A stretch of DNA of 64,000 nt from JBKPCD01 sp046727175 (lineage in GTDB: Bacteria > Acidobacteriota > Vicinamibacteria > Vicinamibacterales > 2-12-FULL-66-21), in NCBI GenBank assembly GCA_046727175.1, contig JBKPCD010000175.1, positions 32,859-96,858 of the forward strand, written 5' to 3'. The position numbers and the translations under genes are program-made. Numbering within the stretch: the stretch's first letter is position 1; each line of letters opens with the position of its first letter. Shown piece after piece: positions 16,943-27,792 of this stretch. The notes beneath the pieces are model-generated. The model was not told where the DNA came from and did not search any database. It worked only from the letters and a program-made list of their open reading frames with translations.

Positions 16943-18086
16943 CGGAAACGGTCGCGACCGGAATCGTGTCGAGCAGCTCGCCGACTTTCTGAAGGCTGCC
17001 GGTCAGATGCAAAGGATCCGGACCGAACCCGATTCGGATGTACCCGTCCATCTCGAAGTGATCACCGGGCACGACCAGGACGCTCTGTTCGTCGCGCAGC
17101 CGCTCGATGAGCGCCGTGGAATTGATCGCGTGATGGTAGCGGACGAATACGATCGCGCCCGCGTCCGGGGGGACGTGCGACAGCGCGGGCGCTCTCCGCT
17201 CGATCCAGTGTCTGACAATCGGGTAGTTCGTGCGAACGATTTGTCGAGTGCGCGCGAGGAGCCGTTCGCGGCGTCCGGGTGCGAGCGCGATGCGGCCAAG
17301 ACGATCGTTGACGGCGCCAGGCGCAATCGTCGTGTAGTCGTGGATGCCCCAGAGGGCCTCGATGACGTCCGGCGGCCCGACCACCCAGCCAATCCGCAGT
17401 CCGGGAAGGCCGTACGCTTTCGACAACCCGCTCGTGACGATCGCGCGCTCGTGGCGTCCCCAGACTGTTGGCGTGTCCTGTCCATCGAGCTCGGCGCCGC
17501 AGTAGATCTCGTCGGACAACACCCAGGCGCCGGTGCGTGAGGCAATTGCGCAGACGGCATCGAGCTCCTCCGCGCTTACCCGGCTGCCGGTCGGGTTGTT
17601 GGGATTGCAGATGAGAATCAGACGCGTCTTCGGCGTGACGAGTCGCGAAAGCATATCGATGTCGATCCGCCATCGCGGCGTGCTGCTTCTCGCGTCGTGT
17701 ACGAGCGGCCAGGGCTTGACGATCGCGCCGAAGCCTCGCGCGAGCCCTCGCGCCTGCATGTAATTCGGCACCATCATCACGACCTCGTCACCCGGTTGAA
17801 CGAGGTGCCAGATGCTGATGCAATTCGCTTCCGAGCCTCCGTTGGTGACCTGCACGTGACTCGAGGTCGCGTCCGGATACAGATGCGCAATCAGCGATCG
17901 CAGCTCCGGCGTGCCGTTGGTCTGCGGATAACCGAGCGACTGGCCCAGAATGGCAACTTGATCCTCCGTCGTGTCGGCCAATTCCTCGACACGCAGTGGA
18001 TGCACCCCGCTTTCGGCGAGGTTCCAGGCGACGCGGTTCTCCCACGTCGACTGCAGCCGTTCCATCTCGAACGTTTCGAGTTGCAT
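16932..18086 (-). CDS. PLP-dependent class I/II aminotransferase
   Basis: 384 residues from ATG 18086. A GTG at 18125 is possible but would encode the intergenic CCGAGCCACCG repeat. Fold-type I landmarks: VTNGGSEANCISIWHLV, LICNPNNPTGS, WVLSDEIYCG and the Schiff-base lysine in TSGLSKAYGLPGLRIGW, then YIRIGFGPDP near the C-terminus. The overall look is closer to bacterial aspartate/aromatic-type or lyase-like aminotransferases. Coupling with hom suggests work on an aspartate-family amino acid; the exact substrate is unknown. Confidence 0.88.
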   Translation of the reverse strand: MQLETFEMERLQSTWENRVAWNLAESGVHPLRVEELADTTEDQVAILGQSLGYPQTNGTPELRSLIAHLYPDATSSHVQVTNGGSEANCISIWHLVQPGDEVVMMVPNYMQARGLARGFGAIVKPWPLVHDARSSTPRWRIDIDMLSRLVTPKTRLILICNPNNPTGSRVSAEELDAVCAIASRTGAWVLSDEIYCGAELDGQDTPTVWGRHERAIVTSGLSKAYGLPGLRIGWVVGPPDVIEALWGIHDYTTIAPGAVNDRLGRIALAPGRRERLLARTRQIVRTNYPIVRHWIERRAPALSHVPPDAGAIVFVRYHHAINSTALIERLRDEQSVLVVPGDHFEMDGYIRIGFGPDPLHLTGSLQKVGELLDTIPVATVSDAR

Positions 18087-18257
18087 CAACGCCTCTCGTT
18101 GCGGGCGACCGAGCCACCGAACCACGGAATTCCCGAGCTGCCGGCGCGCTTTCTCCGTCCTAGAGTAATGGAAGAATGAGAACTATTCTGAAGCGATCTC
18201 GTCCATTCCTCCCGCCCCGCAAGATTCGCGCGGTGGGAACGCCAGTTGGAGGCTCAC

Positions 18258-18968
18258 GTGTTTCGAACGACAGTCGTCGCGCTCACTTTACTCGCCTCCG
18301 GCGCTGGAGCGCCTGCACAGTCGACGTCCTCGTCAACGTACGACGTCCCCGTCGTCGTCGCTTCAGGTGAAGGGACGGTCAAGCGTGCGCCCGATCGCGC
18401 CTGGGTCACGATCGCCGCGGAATCGCGCGCGAAGACGTCGCGAGAGGCGCAGCGCATGAACGCGGAAGCGATGTCAGCGGTGATGACGAAGTTGAAGAGC
18501 AGCGGCCTTGCGGGCGACGCCATCCAGACCTCCGCCATCGACCTGCAACCCGAGTTCGATTACGCGAACGGACGGCAGACGCTGCGCGGATACGTCGCAC
18601 GGAACTCGGTACAGGTGCGCGTGGACGACCTGCCCAAGCTGGGCGAGATCCTCGATGCCGCCGTGGGCGCGGGTGCGACGTCGGTCACCGGCGTCAGATT
18701 CGATCTGCGCGACCGCGCAGCGGCGGAGCGCGAGGCGCTGCAGCACGCGGTCGAAGATGCGCGCGCGCGCGCCAATGCCGCCGCTGCCGGCGCAGGAATG
18801 CGTGTAGATCGTGTCGTGAAAATCGAAGAGCACCGCGTCGAGACCGGTCCTCCACCGCGACCCATGGTGATGACAATGCGCGCCGAAGCAGCCGCGCCGC
18901 AGACTCCTGTCGCGCCCGGGGAGTTGGAGATCAAATCGATGGTGACGCTGACGGCGGCGATCAAGTGA
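18258..18968 (+). CDS. Exported SIMPL (DUF541) domain protein
   Basis: 236 residues from GTG 18258, chosen because GGAGG lies 5 bp upstream; a TTG at 18246 is less likely. The signal peptide ends around GAPAQS. The SIMPL pattern is clear: VVVASGEGTVKRAPDRAWVTI, MNAEAMSAVMTKLKSSGLAGDAIQTSAIDLQPEF and VTGVRFDLRDRAAAEREAL. Family members are periplasmic or surface proteins of poorly defined function. It stands alone. Confidence 0.9.
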   Translation: MFRTTVVALTLLASGAGAPAQSTSSSTYDVPVVVASGEGTVKRAPDRAWVTIAAESRAKTSREAQRMNAEAMSAVMTKLKSSGLAGDAIQTSAIDLQPEFDYANGRQTLRGYVARNSVQVRVDDLPKLGEILDAAVGAGATSVTGVRFDLRDRAAAEREALQHAVEDARARANAAAAGAGMRVDRVVKIEEHRVETGPPPRPMVMTMRAEAAAPQTPVAPGELEIKSMVTLTAAIK

Positions 18969-18984
18969 TCGAGATCATCTCTGG

Positions 18985-19146
18985 ACTCAGGGCTCTTGGC
19001 TCTTGGCCGGCCCTGGCCCGCCATCATTTGTGTTTGCATGTAGGAGCGGGCCTTTTCAGGCCCGTCAAGGGGGGGTCTGAAGACCCCGCCCATAGCAACA
19101 CAAGTGAACTTTGGGGATAGAGCCGAGCGCCCTGTGCCAAGAGCCA
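18985..19146. repeat. GGCTCTT heptamers with inverted arm, enclosing a REP-like palindrome
   Basis: GGCTCTT twice in register from 18991 faces a complementary CCAAGAGCC arm at 19138-19146 next to the rmuC stop. Between them (19039-19095) is GCGGGCCTTTTCAGGCCCG followed by GGGGTCTGAAGACCCCGCCC, members of the palindrome family seen throughout the window. Confidence 0.75.
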
Positions 19147-19147
19147 G

Positions 19148-20602
19148 TCACAGCGGCTCTTTCACAATGACCCCATCCACCGCGTCATCATCGAACAACC
19201 CGGTGAGCTCAGGGGCGCCGAGAGGGCGGGCCGTTTGATCGATCGTCTCGAGCTCCGGCAGCTCCTCGGGTGCGGCAATCCCCTTGTCTTTCAGCCGGCG
19301 GGCCGTGACCAGCACGCGGCTTTCGAGCGAGCCGATGGCCTTGTTGTAGGCGTCGACGGATCGCATCAGGCCTCGCGCGACCTCCTCGAAGTGTAGCGCC
19401 ATGACGCGGATTCGGTCGTAGAGCTGGCGTCCGAGGTCGCTGATCTCCTGGGCATTCCGCGCGATCTTCTCCTGCTGCCAGCCGTAAGCAACGGCGCGCA
19501 GCAGCGCCATCAGCGTGAGCGGGCTTGCGAGCATCACTCCGCGCGCGAGGCTGAAGTCGAGCAGCGCGGGATCGCGTTGGAGAGCGGTGCTGAGCAGCGT
19601 CTCCCCTGGAACGAACATGATCACCAGGTCCGGTGCAGGCTGGAAGTGCTGCCAGTAGGTCTTGTTCCCGAGCCTCACGATGTGCTCGCGAACCTGACGC
19701 GCGTGATCGCGAAGCTTTCCGTCGCGCACCGACTCGTCATCCGTCTCCATGGCATCGAGGTAAGCCGACGACGGCACCTTGGCGTCGACGACGACGTTCT
19801 TGCCGCCGGGCAGGCGGACAATCATGTCCGGCGTCAACCGGGTGCCATCGACGGCAATCGATGCCTTCAGATCGAAGTCGCAGTACTCGAGCATGCCCGC
19901 CGCTTCGACCACGCGACGAAGCTGGAGCTCGCCCCACTGGCCTCGGACGTTCGGCGATCGGAGAGCCTGAACGAGCCGGCCAGTCTCGGTCTGCAGCGTC
20001 TGCTGCGCTTGTTGAAGCGCGCGCAGTTGTTCGGTGATCGCCGAGTGCGTGCCGATTCGACCCTGCTCGACCTGCTGCAGCTTCCCGTCGACGTTGTTCA
20101 GCGACTCCTTGAGAGGTTGAATCAGCTCTTCGATCGCCTTCTGCCGGCCATCCAGATCGAGCTTCGCGGTCTGCTGGAATTCTCCAAGTGACGCCTTCGC
20201 GAGCTCGATGAACGAATGATTGTTCTGCCGGAGCGCTTCGGACGAGAGAGCTGCGAACGCCTCGCGCAGCTTCGCTTCGGCCTGATGGAGAAGCTCCAGT
20301 TTCTCCACTGCTGTCCGTCGTTCCGCGCTGAGCTCCGCCTCGAGCCGGGCGCGCTCCTGCGAAATTGCGGCAACGTCTTCGGCCAGTCGAACGACGTGCG
20401 TGTCGCGAGCCGCGAGTTGTCGTTGCAGTTCCTCTGCTCGACGTGCCGTTTCCTCGGCGCGAGCCTGCGCAGACGCGAGACTCGTGCTGAGCTGAGCCTT
20501 CAGCACCGCCGATTCGCGTTCGGCCCACGCCTTGAGCACCAACCAGGCCGCGGTCGCCACGATCAGGGCGACCGCGATCGCCAGGACCAGCGTGATTGTC
20601 AC
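19148..20602 (-). CDS. rmuC: DNA recombination protein RmuC homologue
   Basis: 484 residues, typical for RmuC. The N-terminus has one membrane helix (ITLVLAIAVALIVATAAWLVL), then a long coiled coil (about residues 30-210). The C-terminal conserved domain has NVRGQWGELQLRRVVEAAGM, VVDAKVP with the restriction-like core Asp and Lys, and YGWQQEKIARNA. RmuC proteins limit inversions between short inverted repeats, which is notable given the repeat load in this genome. It diverges from the SUF operon. Confidence 0.93.
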   Translation of the reverse strand: MTITLVLAIAVALIVATAAWLVLKAWAERESAVLKAQLSTSLASAQARAEETARRAEELQRQLAARDTHVVRLAEDVAAISQERARLEAELSAERRTAVEKLELLHQAEAKLREAFAALSSEALRQNNHSFIELAKASLGEFQQTAKLDLDGRQKAIEELIQPLKESLNNVDGKLQQVEQGRIGTHSAITEQLRALQQAQQTLQTETGRLVQALRSPNVRGQWGELQLRRVVEAAGMLEYCDFDLKASIAVDGTRLTPDMIVRLPGGKNVVVDAKVPSSAYLDAMETDDESVRDGKLRDHARQVREHIVRLGNKTYWQHFQPAPDLVIMFVPGETLLSTALQRDPALLDFSLARGVMLASPLTLMALLRAVAYGWQQEKIARNAQEISDLGRQLYDRIRVMALHFEEVARGLMRSVDAYNKAIGSLESRVLVTARRLKDKGIAAPEELPELETIDQTARPLGAPELTGLFDDDAVDGVIVKEPL

Positions 20603-20656
20603 GTCAGACGAAGTTTAGGCGAAAGCGTGGAGGGTGCCAAGATCCGATCGATCAGG

Positions 20657-20687
20657 TTGATCGGCTGCCGCCGAAAGACTAAACTAG
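20657..20687 (+). promoter_or_regulatory. SUF operon promoter with overlapping IscR-like box
   Basis: TTGATC (20657-20662), 17 bp, TAAACT (20680-20685) is a good sigma-70 promoter 65 bp before the first SUF gene. GACTAAACTAG (20677-20687) overlaps the -10 and matches half of the IscR/Rrf2 type 1 box. Since an Rrf2 gene lies in the same operon, autoregulation is likely; this is inference from position and a partial match. Confidence 0.5.
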
Positions 20688-20749
20688 GACTGTTCTGGTC
20701 GTAGTTACCGCTCCACAGAGGAGACAGACTACGCGAAGGGCGCCGAAAC

Positions 20750-21076
20750 ATGTTGGAAATCAGTGAGAACGCGGGAAAGCTCATCCACAAGATGACCACC
20801 CGCCACGGGATTCCTGCTGGCGGTCTCCGTATCGGAATCAAGGCCGGCGGGTGTTCCGGGCTCAGCTACACCTTCGCCTGGGAAGCCACCCCGCGGCAAG
20901 GCGATCACGTTTTCGAGGGCCCCGAAGGGTCGAAAGTCTTCATCGACTCGAAGAGTTACCGGTTCATCGACGGAACGACGCTCGATTACGACACGAGCCT
21001 CGTCAGCCGCGGTTTCGTCTTCAACAACCCGAACGCGAAGAGCACGTGCGGGTGCGGGACGTCCTTCAGCGTGTAA
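20750..21076 (+). CDS. sufA: HesB/IscA-type A-type iron-sulfur carrier
   Basis: 108 residues. The three cluster-binding cysteines are in GGCSGLSY and the C-terminal STCGCGTSFSV. A-type proteins carry Fe-S clusters from the SUF scaffold to apoproteins. It is the first gene of the SUF operon, just after the predicted promoter. It could equally be named erpA-like; position favours SufA. Confidence 0.92.
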   Translation: MLEISENAGKLIHKMTTRHGIPAGGLRIGIKAGGCSGLSYTFAWEATPRQGDHVFEGPEGSKVFIDSKSYRFIDGTTLDYDTSLVSRGFVFNNPNAKSTCGCGTSFSV

Positions 21077-21078
21077 AC

Positions 21079-21128
21079 GGGTTCCAAGTTCACAGGTTCC
21101 AGGTTCCAGGAACCCGGAACCCGCGAAC
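21079..21128. repeat. GGTTCCA heptamer repeat with inverted arm
   Basis: GGTTCCA units are followed directly by complementary GGAACCC units, forming a hairpin between the first SUF gene and sufB. Confidence 0.85.
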
Positions 21129-21149
21129 GCTTAAGCTTTGAGCGACATC

Positions 21150-22595
<1,446 letters not shown>

Positions 22596-22619
22596 CGACC
22601 ACGACCGAGATCTTCACAG

Positions 22620-22692
22620 GGGACCAGGAGTTCAGGAGTGATTTCGGTCAAGATTCAAAGCGTTTTCTTCTGATCTCCTGATCTCCTGTTAT
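22620..22692. repeat. CAGGAGTT/GATCTCCT octamer repeat with inverted arms
   Basis: The left arm has two CAGGAGT units (22622-22637), the right arm two GATCTCCT units (22673-22688). The arms are complementary and sit between sufB and sufC. Confidence 0.8.
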
Positions 22693-22734
22693 CGACGACA
22701 GTGAATGCGTTTTTGACAGGTGAGTGCCGCATCT

Positions 22735-23509
<775 letters not shown>

Positions 23510-23526
<17 letters not shown>

Positions 23527-24955
23527 GAAGCTTCAACCCTGGCTTGCCGCGCTCGAGACGCGGCCGCAGCGAGGCGCCCGCTGGCTGCAGGATCTTCGGG
23601 ATCGTGGAGCGGCGAAGTTCGCGGCGCTCGGGTTCCCGACTACGCGCGAGGAAGAGTGGCGGTTCACGAGCGTTGCGCCGATCGCGAACGCCGAGTTTCG
23701 ACTGGCGTCGGCACCGCAGGCTCTGACCGAGGATCAATTGAACGGCTTCGTGTACGCCAGCGCTGCTCATCGCCTCGTCATCGTCAACGGTCGCTTTGCA
23801 CCGGCGTTATCGCGGGTCTCGGGTCTTCCCAAAGGGGTTCGGTTTGGTTCCCTCGCGACGGCGATGTTGGAGCAGGCTGATACCGTCGCGCGGTACTTCG
23901 GCCGCCTTGCGGAGTTCGGGACGCGGGCGTTCACCGCGCTGAACACCGCGTTCGCGCATGACGGCGCGTTCGTCGTGATCCCGGACGGGTTGGTGCTCGA
24001 AGAGCCGCTGCAGATTCTTTTTGTTTCAACAGGATCCACAGCGGCGGGGTCTAAAGACCCCGCCCTACAACTGTCCCACCGTGGCGCCTCGCTTTCTTCG
24101 CATCGTAGCGCCCGGTCTTCAGACCACGCGGCACTGCGGTCTTCAGACCGCGCGGCTCTACCCGCGACAATGTCGCATCCGCGGAGTCTGATTGTTGCCG
24201 GCGATCGCAGCCAGTCCCGTATCGTCGAGACGTACGTCGGGATCCGCGGGGAAACGTATTTCTCGAACGCCGTGACCGAGATCGTCGCGGGCGAGAACGC
24301 GGTCCTCGATCACTACCGCGTCCAGGAGGAAAGCCGCGAGGCGTACCACATCGGCAGCCTCCACGTGCACGCGGCGCGCAGCGCCACGTTCTCGTCGCAC
24401 TCGTTCGCGATCGGGGGCAGGCTCGTGCGCAACGACGTGTTTGCGCTGCTCGACGGCGAAGGCGCGGAGTGCACGCTCAACGGTTTGTATCTGGCCGACG
24501 GCGAGCGCCTGATCGACAACCACACCACGATCGATCACGCGAAACCCCATTGCCCCAGCCACGAGGTCTACAAAGGGATTCTCGGGGGCAAGGCGAAAGC
24601 CGTCTTCAACGGGAAGATCATCGTCAGGCCGGACGCGCAGAAGACGGATGCGAAGCAGACGAATCGCGCGCTGCTGCTCACCAATGACGCGACGATCAAC
24701 ACGAAGCCCCAGCTGGAGATTTTTGCCGACGACGTGAAGTGTACGCACGGCGCGGCAATCGGTCAGCTCGACGACGACGCGCTGTTCTACCTGCGCGCGC
24801 GCGGCCTGACGTTCGCAGAAGCCCGCGACATGCTCATCCATGCATTCGCGGGAGAGATTCTCGACCGCGTGCAGATTCCCGATCTGCGCAGCGGGCTCGA
24901 GGACGAGTTGTACTCCCAACTGGCGAAAGATCTCGCCGAGGTCGATGCCGCATGA
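23510..24955 (+). CDS. sufD: SufD, with a repeat-derived insertion of about 40 residues
   Basis: 481 residues from ATG 23510, with GGAGGCAGG upstream, overlapping sufC. SufD partners SufB in the scaffold. Family segments are REEEWRFTSVAPI, FAHDGAFVVIPDG, RGETYFSNAVTEIVAGENA, NGLYLADGERLIDNHTTIDHAKPHCPSHEVYKG, AKAVFNGKIIVRPDAQKTDA and CTHGAAIGQLDDDALFYLRARG. Residues about 178-218 are not SufD-like: they are translated from three palindromes of the GGGGTCTNNAGACCCC type (DNA 24041-24162) and are rich in Ser, Arg and Ala. The insertion keeps the frame and falls at a loop before the beta-helix core, so the protein is probably functional. Confidence 0.95.
24041..24162. repeat. REP-like palindrome cluster inside sufD
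   Basis: Three palindromes, GCGGGGTCTAAAGACCCCGC (24044), CGGTCTTCAGACCACG (about 24113) and GCGGTCTTCAGACCGC (about 24136), lie within the sufD reading frame and leave it open. The same palindrome family occurs between genes elsewhere in the window. Confidence 0.9.
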
Positions 24956-26199
24956 CTTCCAGCGTGGCCGCACGGCGTGTTGCGTTCGATATCGAGCGCA
25001 TTCGAGCCGACTTCCCGATTCTGCGTCGCGAGGTGAGGGGGCACCCGCTCGTGTACCTCGACAATGCCGCGACAACGCAGAAACCGCAGGCCGTCCTCGA
25101 CGCCCTCACGAGCTATTACACCGACATCAACGCGAACGTTCATCGCGGAGTCCATCAACTCAGCGAGCTCGCGACCGAAGCGTACGAGGGGTCGCGCGAG
25201 AAGATCCGTCGCTTCTTCAATGCCGCGAGCACACGCGAAATCGTGTTCACGAGAAACGCGACCGAAAGCATCAACCTGGTCGCCAACGTATTCGGGCGAT
25301 GGAAGCTCGCAGCCGGCGACGAGGTGGTCATCTCGGCGATGGAGCACCACTCGAACATCGTTCCCTGGCAGCTGATCTGCGAGGAACGGAACGCCCGCCT
25401 CCGGGTGGCGCCCATCGAGGATCGCGGCGAGCTGATTCTCGAGGAGCTCGATCGTCTGATCGGCCCGCGAACGAAGCTGGTCTCGATTGCGCACATGTCG
25501 AACGCGCTCGGAACCATCAACCCGGTGAAGGAAATCGTCCGCATGGCCCACGCGCGCGGCGTGCCAGTGATGTTCGACGGCTCGCAAGCCGCATATCACA
25601 TGCGCGTCGACGTTCAGGCGCTCGACTGTGATTTCTACGCCGCCACGGGTCACAAGATCTACGGGCCGACAGGAATTGGAATCCTGTACGCCAAGGAGCG
25701 GTGGCTGGAGGCGATGCCGCCGTTCATGGGTGGCGGCGACATGATTCGGACCGTCGCGTTCGAGAAGTCGACCTGGAACGACCTGCCCCACAAGTTCGAG
25801 GCGGGGACACCGGATATTGCGGGAGCCATCGGCCTCGGCGCCGCGATCGATTACGTCCAGGGGGTTGGCCTCGACGCGATCGAATCGCACGAGCGCGATC
25901 TCCTCGAATACGGGACGGCCGCGCTCGCATCGGTTCCCGGGCTGCGAATCATCGGAACCGCGAGGCGGAAGGCGAGCATCCTGTCGTTCGTGATGGATGG
26001 AGTTCATCCGCACGACATCGGCACAATCGTGGACCGCGAGGGAGTGGCGATTCGAACGGGCCATCATTGCGCGCAGCCGCTGATGGACCGCTTCGGCATC
26101 CCTGGCACGGCGCGGGCCTCGCTCGCGATGTACAACACGCGCGAGGATCTGGACGCGCTGGTGCGTGGGCTGAAACAGGTTCGGACGCTGTTCGCGTAG
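24952..26199 (+). CDS. sufS: SufS-type (group II) cysteine desulfurase
   Basis: 415 residues; the ATG overlaps the sufD stop (ATGA). PLP landmarks are LDNAATTQKPQAVLDAL, FTRNATESINLVA, EHHSNIVPWQ and the Schiff-base lysine in TGHKIYGPTGIGIL. The persulfide cysteine is in RTGHHCAQPLMDRFG. It takes sulfur from cysteine and hands it to SufU, the next gene, as in Gram-positive-type SUF systems. Confidence 0.97.
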   Translation: MTSSVAARRVAFDIERIRADFPILRREVRGHPLVYLDNAATTQKPQAVLDALTSYYTDINANVHRGVHQLSELATEAYEGSREKIRRFFNAASTREIVFTRNATESINLVANVFGRWKLAAGDEVVISAMEHHSNIVPWQLICEERNARLRVAPIEDRGELILEELDRLIGPRTKLVSIAHMSNALGTINPVKEIVRMAHARGVPVMFDGSQAAYHMRVDVQALDCDFYAATGHKIYGPTGIGILYAKERWLEAMPPFMGGGDMIRTVAFEKSTWNDLPHKFEAGTPDIAGAIGLGAAIDYVQGVGLDAIESHERDLLEYGTAALASVPGLRIIGTARRKASILSFVMDGVHPHDIGTIVDREGVAIRTGHHCAQPLMDRFGIPGTARASLAMYNTREDLDALVRGLKQVRTLFA

Positions 26200-26232
26200 A
26201 GAGAAAGGGAGAAAGAGCGAGAACGGGAGATG
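26200..26232. repeat. Purine-rich GAGAAAG-type short repeat
   Basis: AGAGAAAGGGAGAAAGAGCG and GAGAACGGGAGA units with about 7-bp spacing lie between sufS and sufU. Confidence 0.55.
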
Positions 26233-26253
26233 GACTCCCGTCCTCCCATACCC

Positions 26254-26697
26254 ATGTCGGACCTCACCGACCTCTATCAGGAGGTGATCCTCGACCACAA
26301 CAAGCGGCCGAGGAATTTCGGCGTACTCGCCGACGCGAACCACTCGGCGGATGGTTACAATCCGCTCTGCGGCGACAAGGTGCACCTCTCTCTGCGCGTT
26401 GACGACGACATCGTGACGAACGTCGCGTTCCAGGGTTCGGGCTGCGCCATCTCGAAGGCGTCAGCGTCGATGATGACCGACTCCATCAAGGGCCGGTCGG
26501 TAGCGGAGGCACGCGATCTGTTCGCCCGCTTCCACCGGATGGTCACCACGCCGCCGGATCAGCCGACCGAGGATCTAGGGAAACTGTCGGCGCTCTCGGG
26601 TGTGCGTGAATTCCCGGTCCGCGTCAAGTGCGCGAGCCTCGCCTGGCACACGTTGAAGGCGGCGCTCGACCGGGAGCCGATCACGTCTACTGAGTGA
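26254..26697 (+). CDS. sufU: SufU/IscU-like sulfur acceptor or scaffold
   Basis: 147 residues from ATG 26254 (MSDLTDLYQEVILDHNKRPRN); an upstream GTG/ATG at 26230 would read through the repeat. The three conserved Cys lie in NPLCGDKV, GSGCAISKASASMM and VKCASLAWHTL. The 18-residue insertion between the second and third Cys region, typical of zinc-binding SufU, appears as TTPPDQPTEDLGKLSALSGV. It accepts persulfide sulfur from SufS. Confidence 0.95.
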   Translation: MSDLTDLYQEVILDHNKRPRNFGVLADANHSADGYNPLCGDKVHLSLRVDDDIVTNVAFQGSGCAISKASASMMTDSIKGRSVAEARDLFARFHRMVTTPPDQPTEDLGKLSALSGVREFPVRVKCASLAWHTLKAALDREPITSTE

Positions 26698-26717
26698 GTG
26701 GGAAACGTTCTGCATGA

Positions 26718-26785
26718 GACAGAAGTGAGAAGCGAGAAGTTAGCGTGAACTGTGTCACGATCGATCTAGCTTCTAGCTTCTGACC
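26718..26785. repeat. GAGAAGY heptamers with inverted arm
   Basis: AGAAGTG, AGAAGCG and AGAAGTT in 7-bp register (26721-26741) face CTAGCTTCTAGCTTCTGACC (26766-26785), giving a hairpin between sufU and the sufT-like gene. Confidence 0.85.
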
Positions 26786-26793
26786 TGATCAAC

Positions 26794-27189
26794 ATGAAGT
26801 CTTTACCGATGATGCCGCAACCGTCGCCCGAGCCGCCGCCGTCGACGACCGAGACAGCCGCGCTGGTTCCGGACGCCGCCAAGACCGCGGAGCTGAAGCC
26901 GGGGATCATCGATGCGATTCGGACGATCTTCGACCCTGAGATTCCCGTGAACATCTGGGAGCTGGGTCTCGTGTACGACATCGTCGTGGATTCGACCGGC
27001 ATCGCGGGCGTCCGGATGACGCTTACCGCACCTGGATGCCCGGCGGCGCAGTCATTGCCGGTGGAAGTCGCGACGAAGGTGAAGGCCGTCCCGGGCGTGA
27101 CTGACGCGAAGGTGGACATCGTGTGGGAGCCTGCGTGGAGCAAGGACAGGATGTCCGATGCCGCGAAGCTCCAGTTGGGACTCTGGTAA
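26794..27189 (+). CDS. sufT: MIP18/DUF59 iron-sulfur maturation factor (SufT-like)
   Basis: 131 residues. A Pro-rich N-terminal tail of about 30 residues precedes the DUF59 domain: IRTIFDPEIPVNIWELGLVYDI, VRMTLTAPGCPAAQSLPVEV (with the conserved Cys) and DIVWEPAWSKDRMSDAAKLQLG. SufT-type proteins help Fe-S protein maturation. The stop overlaps the start of the Rrf2 gene (TAATG). Confidence 0.92.
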   Translation: MKSLPMMPQPSPEPPPSTTETAALVPDAAKTAELKPGIIDAIRTIFDPEIPVNIWELGLVYDIVVDSTGIAGVRMTLTAPGCPAAQSLPVEVATKVKAVPGVTDAKVDIVWEPAWSKDRMSDAAKLQLGLW

Positions 27190-27650
27190 TGCTGCGCCTT
27201 TCAAAGAAGGCCGACTACGCGCTGATCGCGATGAAGCACCTGGCGACCCGTCCGGGTGCAGCGTCGGCGAGCGCACGCGAGATCGCCGAGCAGTACGACA
27301 TCCCGATTGAGCTGATGGCAAAGGTGCTGCAGCGACTCGTTCGTCGCGGTCTCCTGTCCTCGCACCAGGGCACCAGGGGCGGATACCGCCTGTCCAAGCC
27401 GACGACCTCGATTTCGGTGGCCGATATCATCCAGGCGATCGACGGCCCGTTCACGGTCACGGCGTGTTCGACCGACGCGGCGAATTGCGGGCAGTTCGCG
27501 AAGTGCAGCGTCCGCGATCCGCTGTGGCGGATCAAGGATCGAATTCTCGCCGCTCTCGCCACGTGCTCGCTCGAGGAAATCTCGGCCGAGGCGCCGGTCG
27601 AGGAAGTGGCCACGCCGCTCGCCTTCACGCGCATCGCGAAAAGCCAGTGA
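27189..27650 (+). CDS. Rrf2-family Fe-S-responsive transcriptional regulator
   Basis: 153 residues from ATG 27189; earlier starts lie inside the upstream gene. The winged helix is LRLSKKADYALIAMKHLATRP with recognition segment IPIELMAKVLQRLVRRGLLSSHQGTRGGYRL. Three cysteines (ACSTDAANCGQFAKCSV) match the cluster-binding region of IscR/SufR-like sensors. It probably senses Fe-S status and controls this operon through the box at about 20677. Confidence 0.93.
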   Translation: MLRLSKKADYALIAMKHLATRPGAASASAREIAEQYDIPIELMAKVLQRLVRRGLLSSHQGTRGGYRLSKPTTSISVADIIQAIDGPFTVTACSTDAANCGQFAKCSVRDPLWRIKDRILAALATCSLEEISAEAPVEEVATPLAFTRIAKSQ

Positions 27651-27653
27651 TCA

Positions 27654-27780
27654 GGCTCTGGGCTCACGGCTTTTGCCTTTCGGCTTTGGGCTCATGGAGT
27701 CTGAACGGAGCTGTTCATTGCCCAAGAGCCGCAATTCGGCAGGCACGCCTAAAGCCCCTGAGCCCTGAGCCCAGAGACGA
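27654..27780. repeat. GGCTNNN heptamer array with inverted arm
   Basis: Six heptamers in perfect 7-bp register from 27654 (GGCTCTG, GGCTCAC, GGCTTTT, GCCTTTC, GGCTTTG, GGCTCAT) face an arm of CTAAAGCCCC and two AGCCCNG units (27749-27774). They form a long hairpin between rrf2 and iscS. Confidence 0.92.
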
Positions 27781-27792
27781 TTCTTAGCAGCG

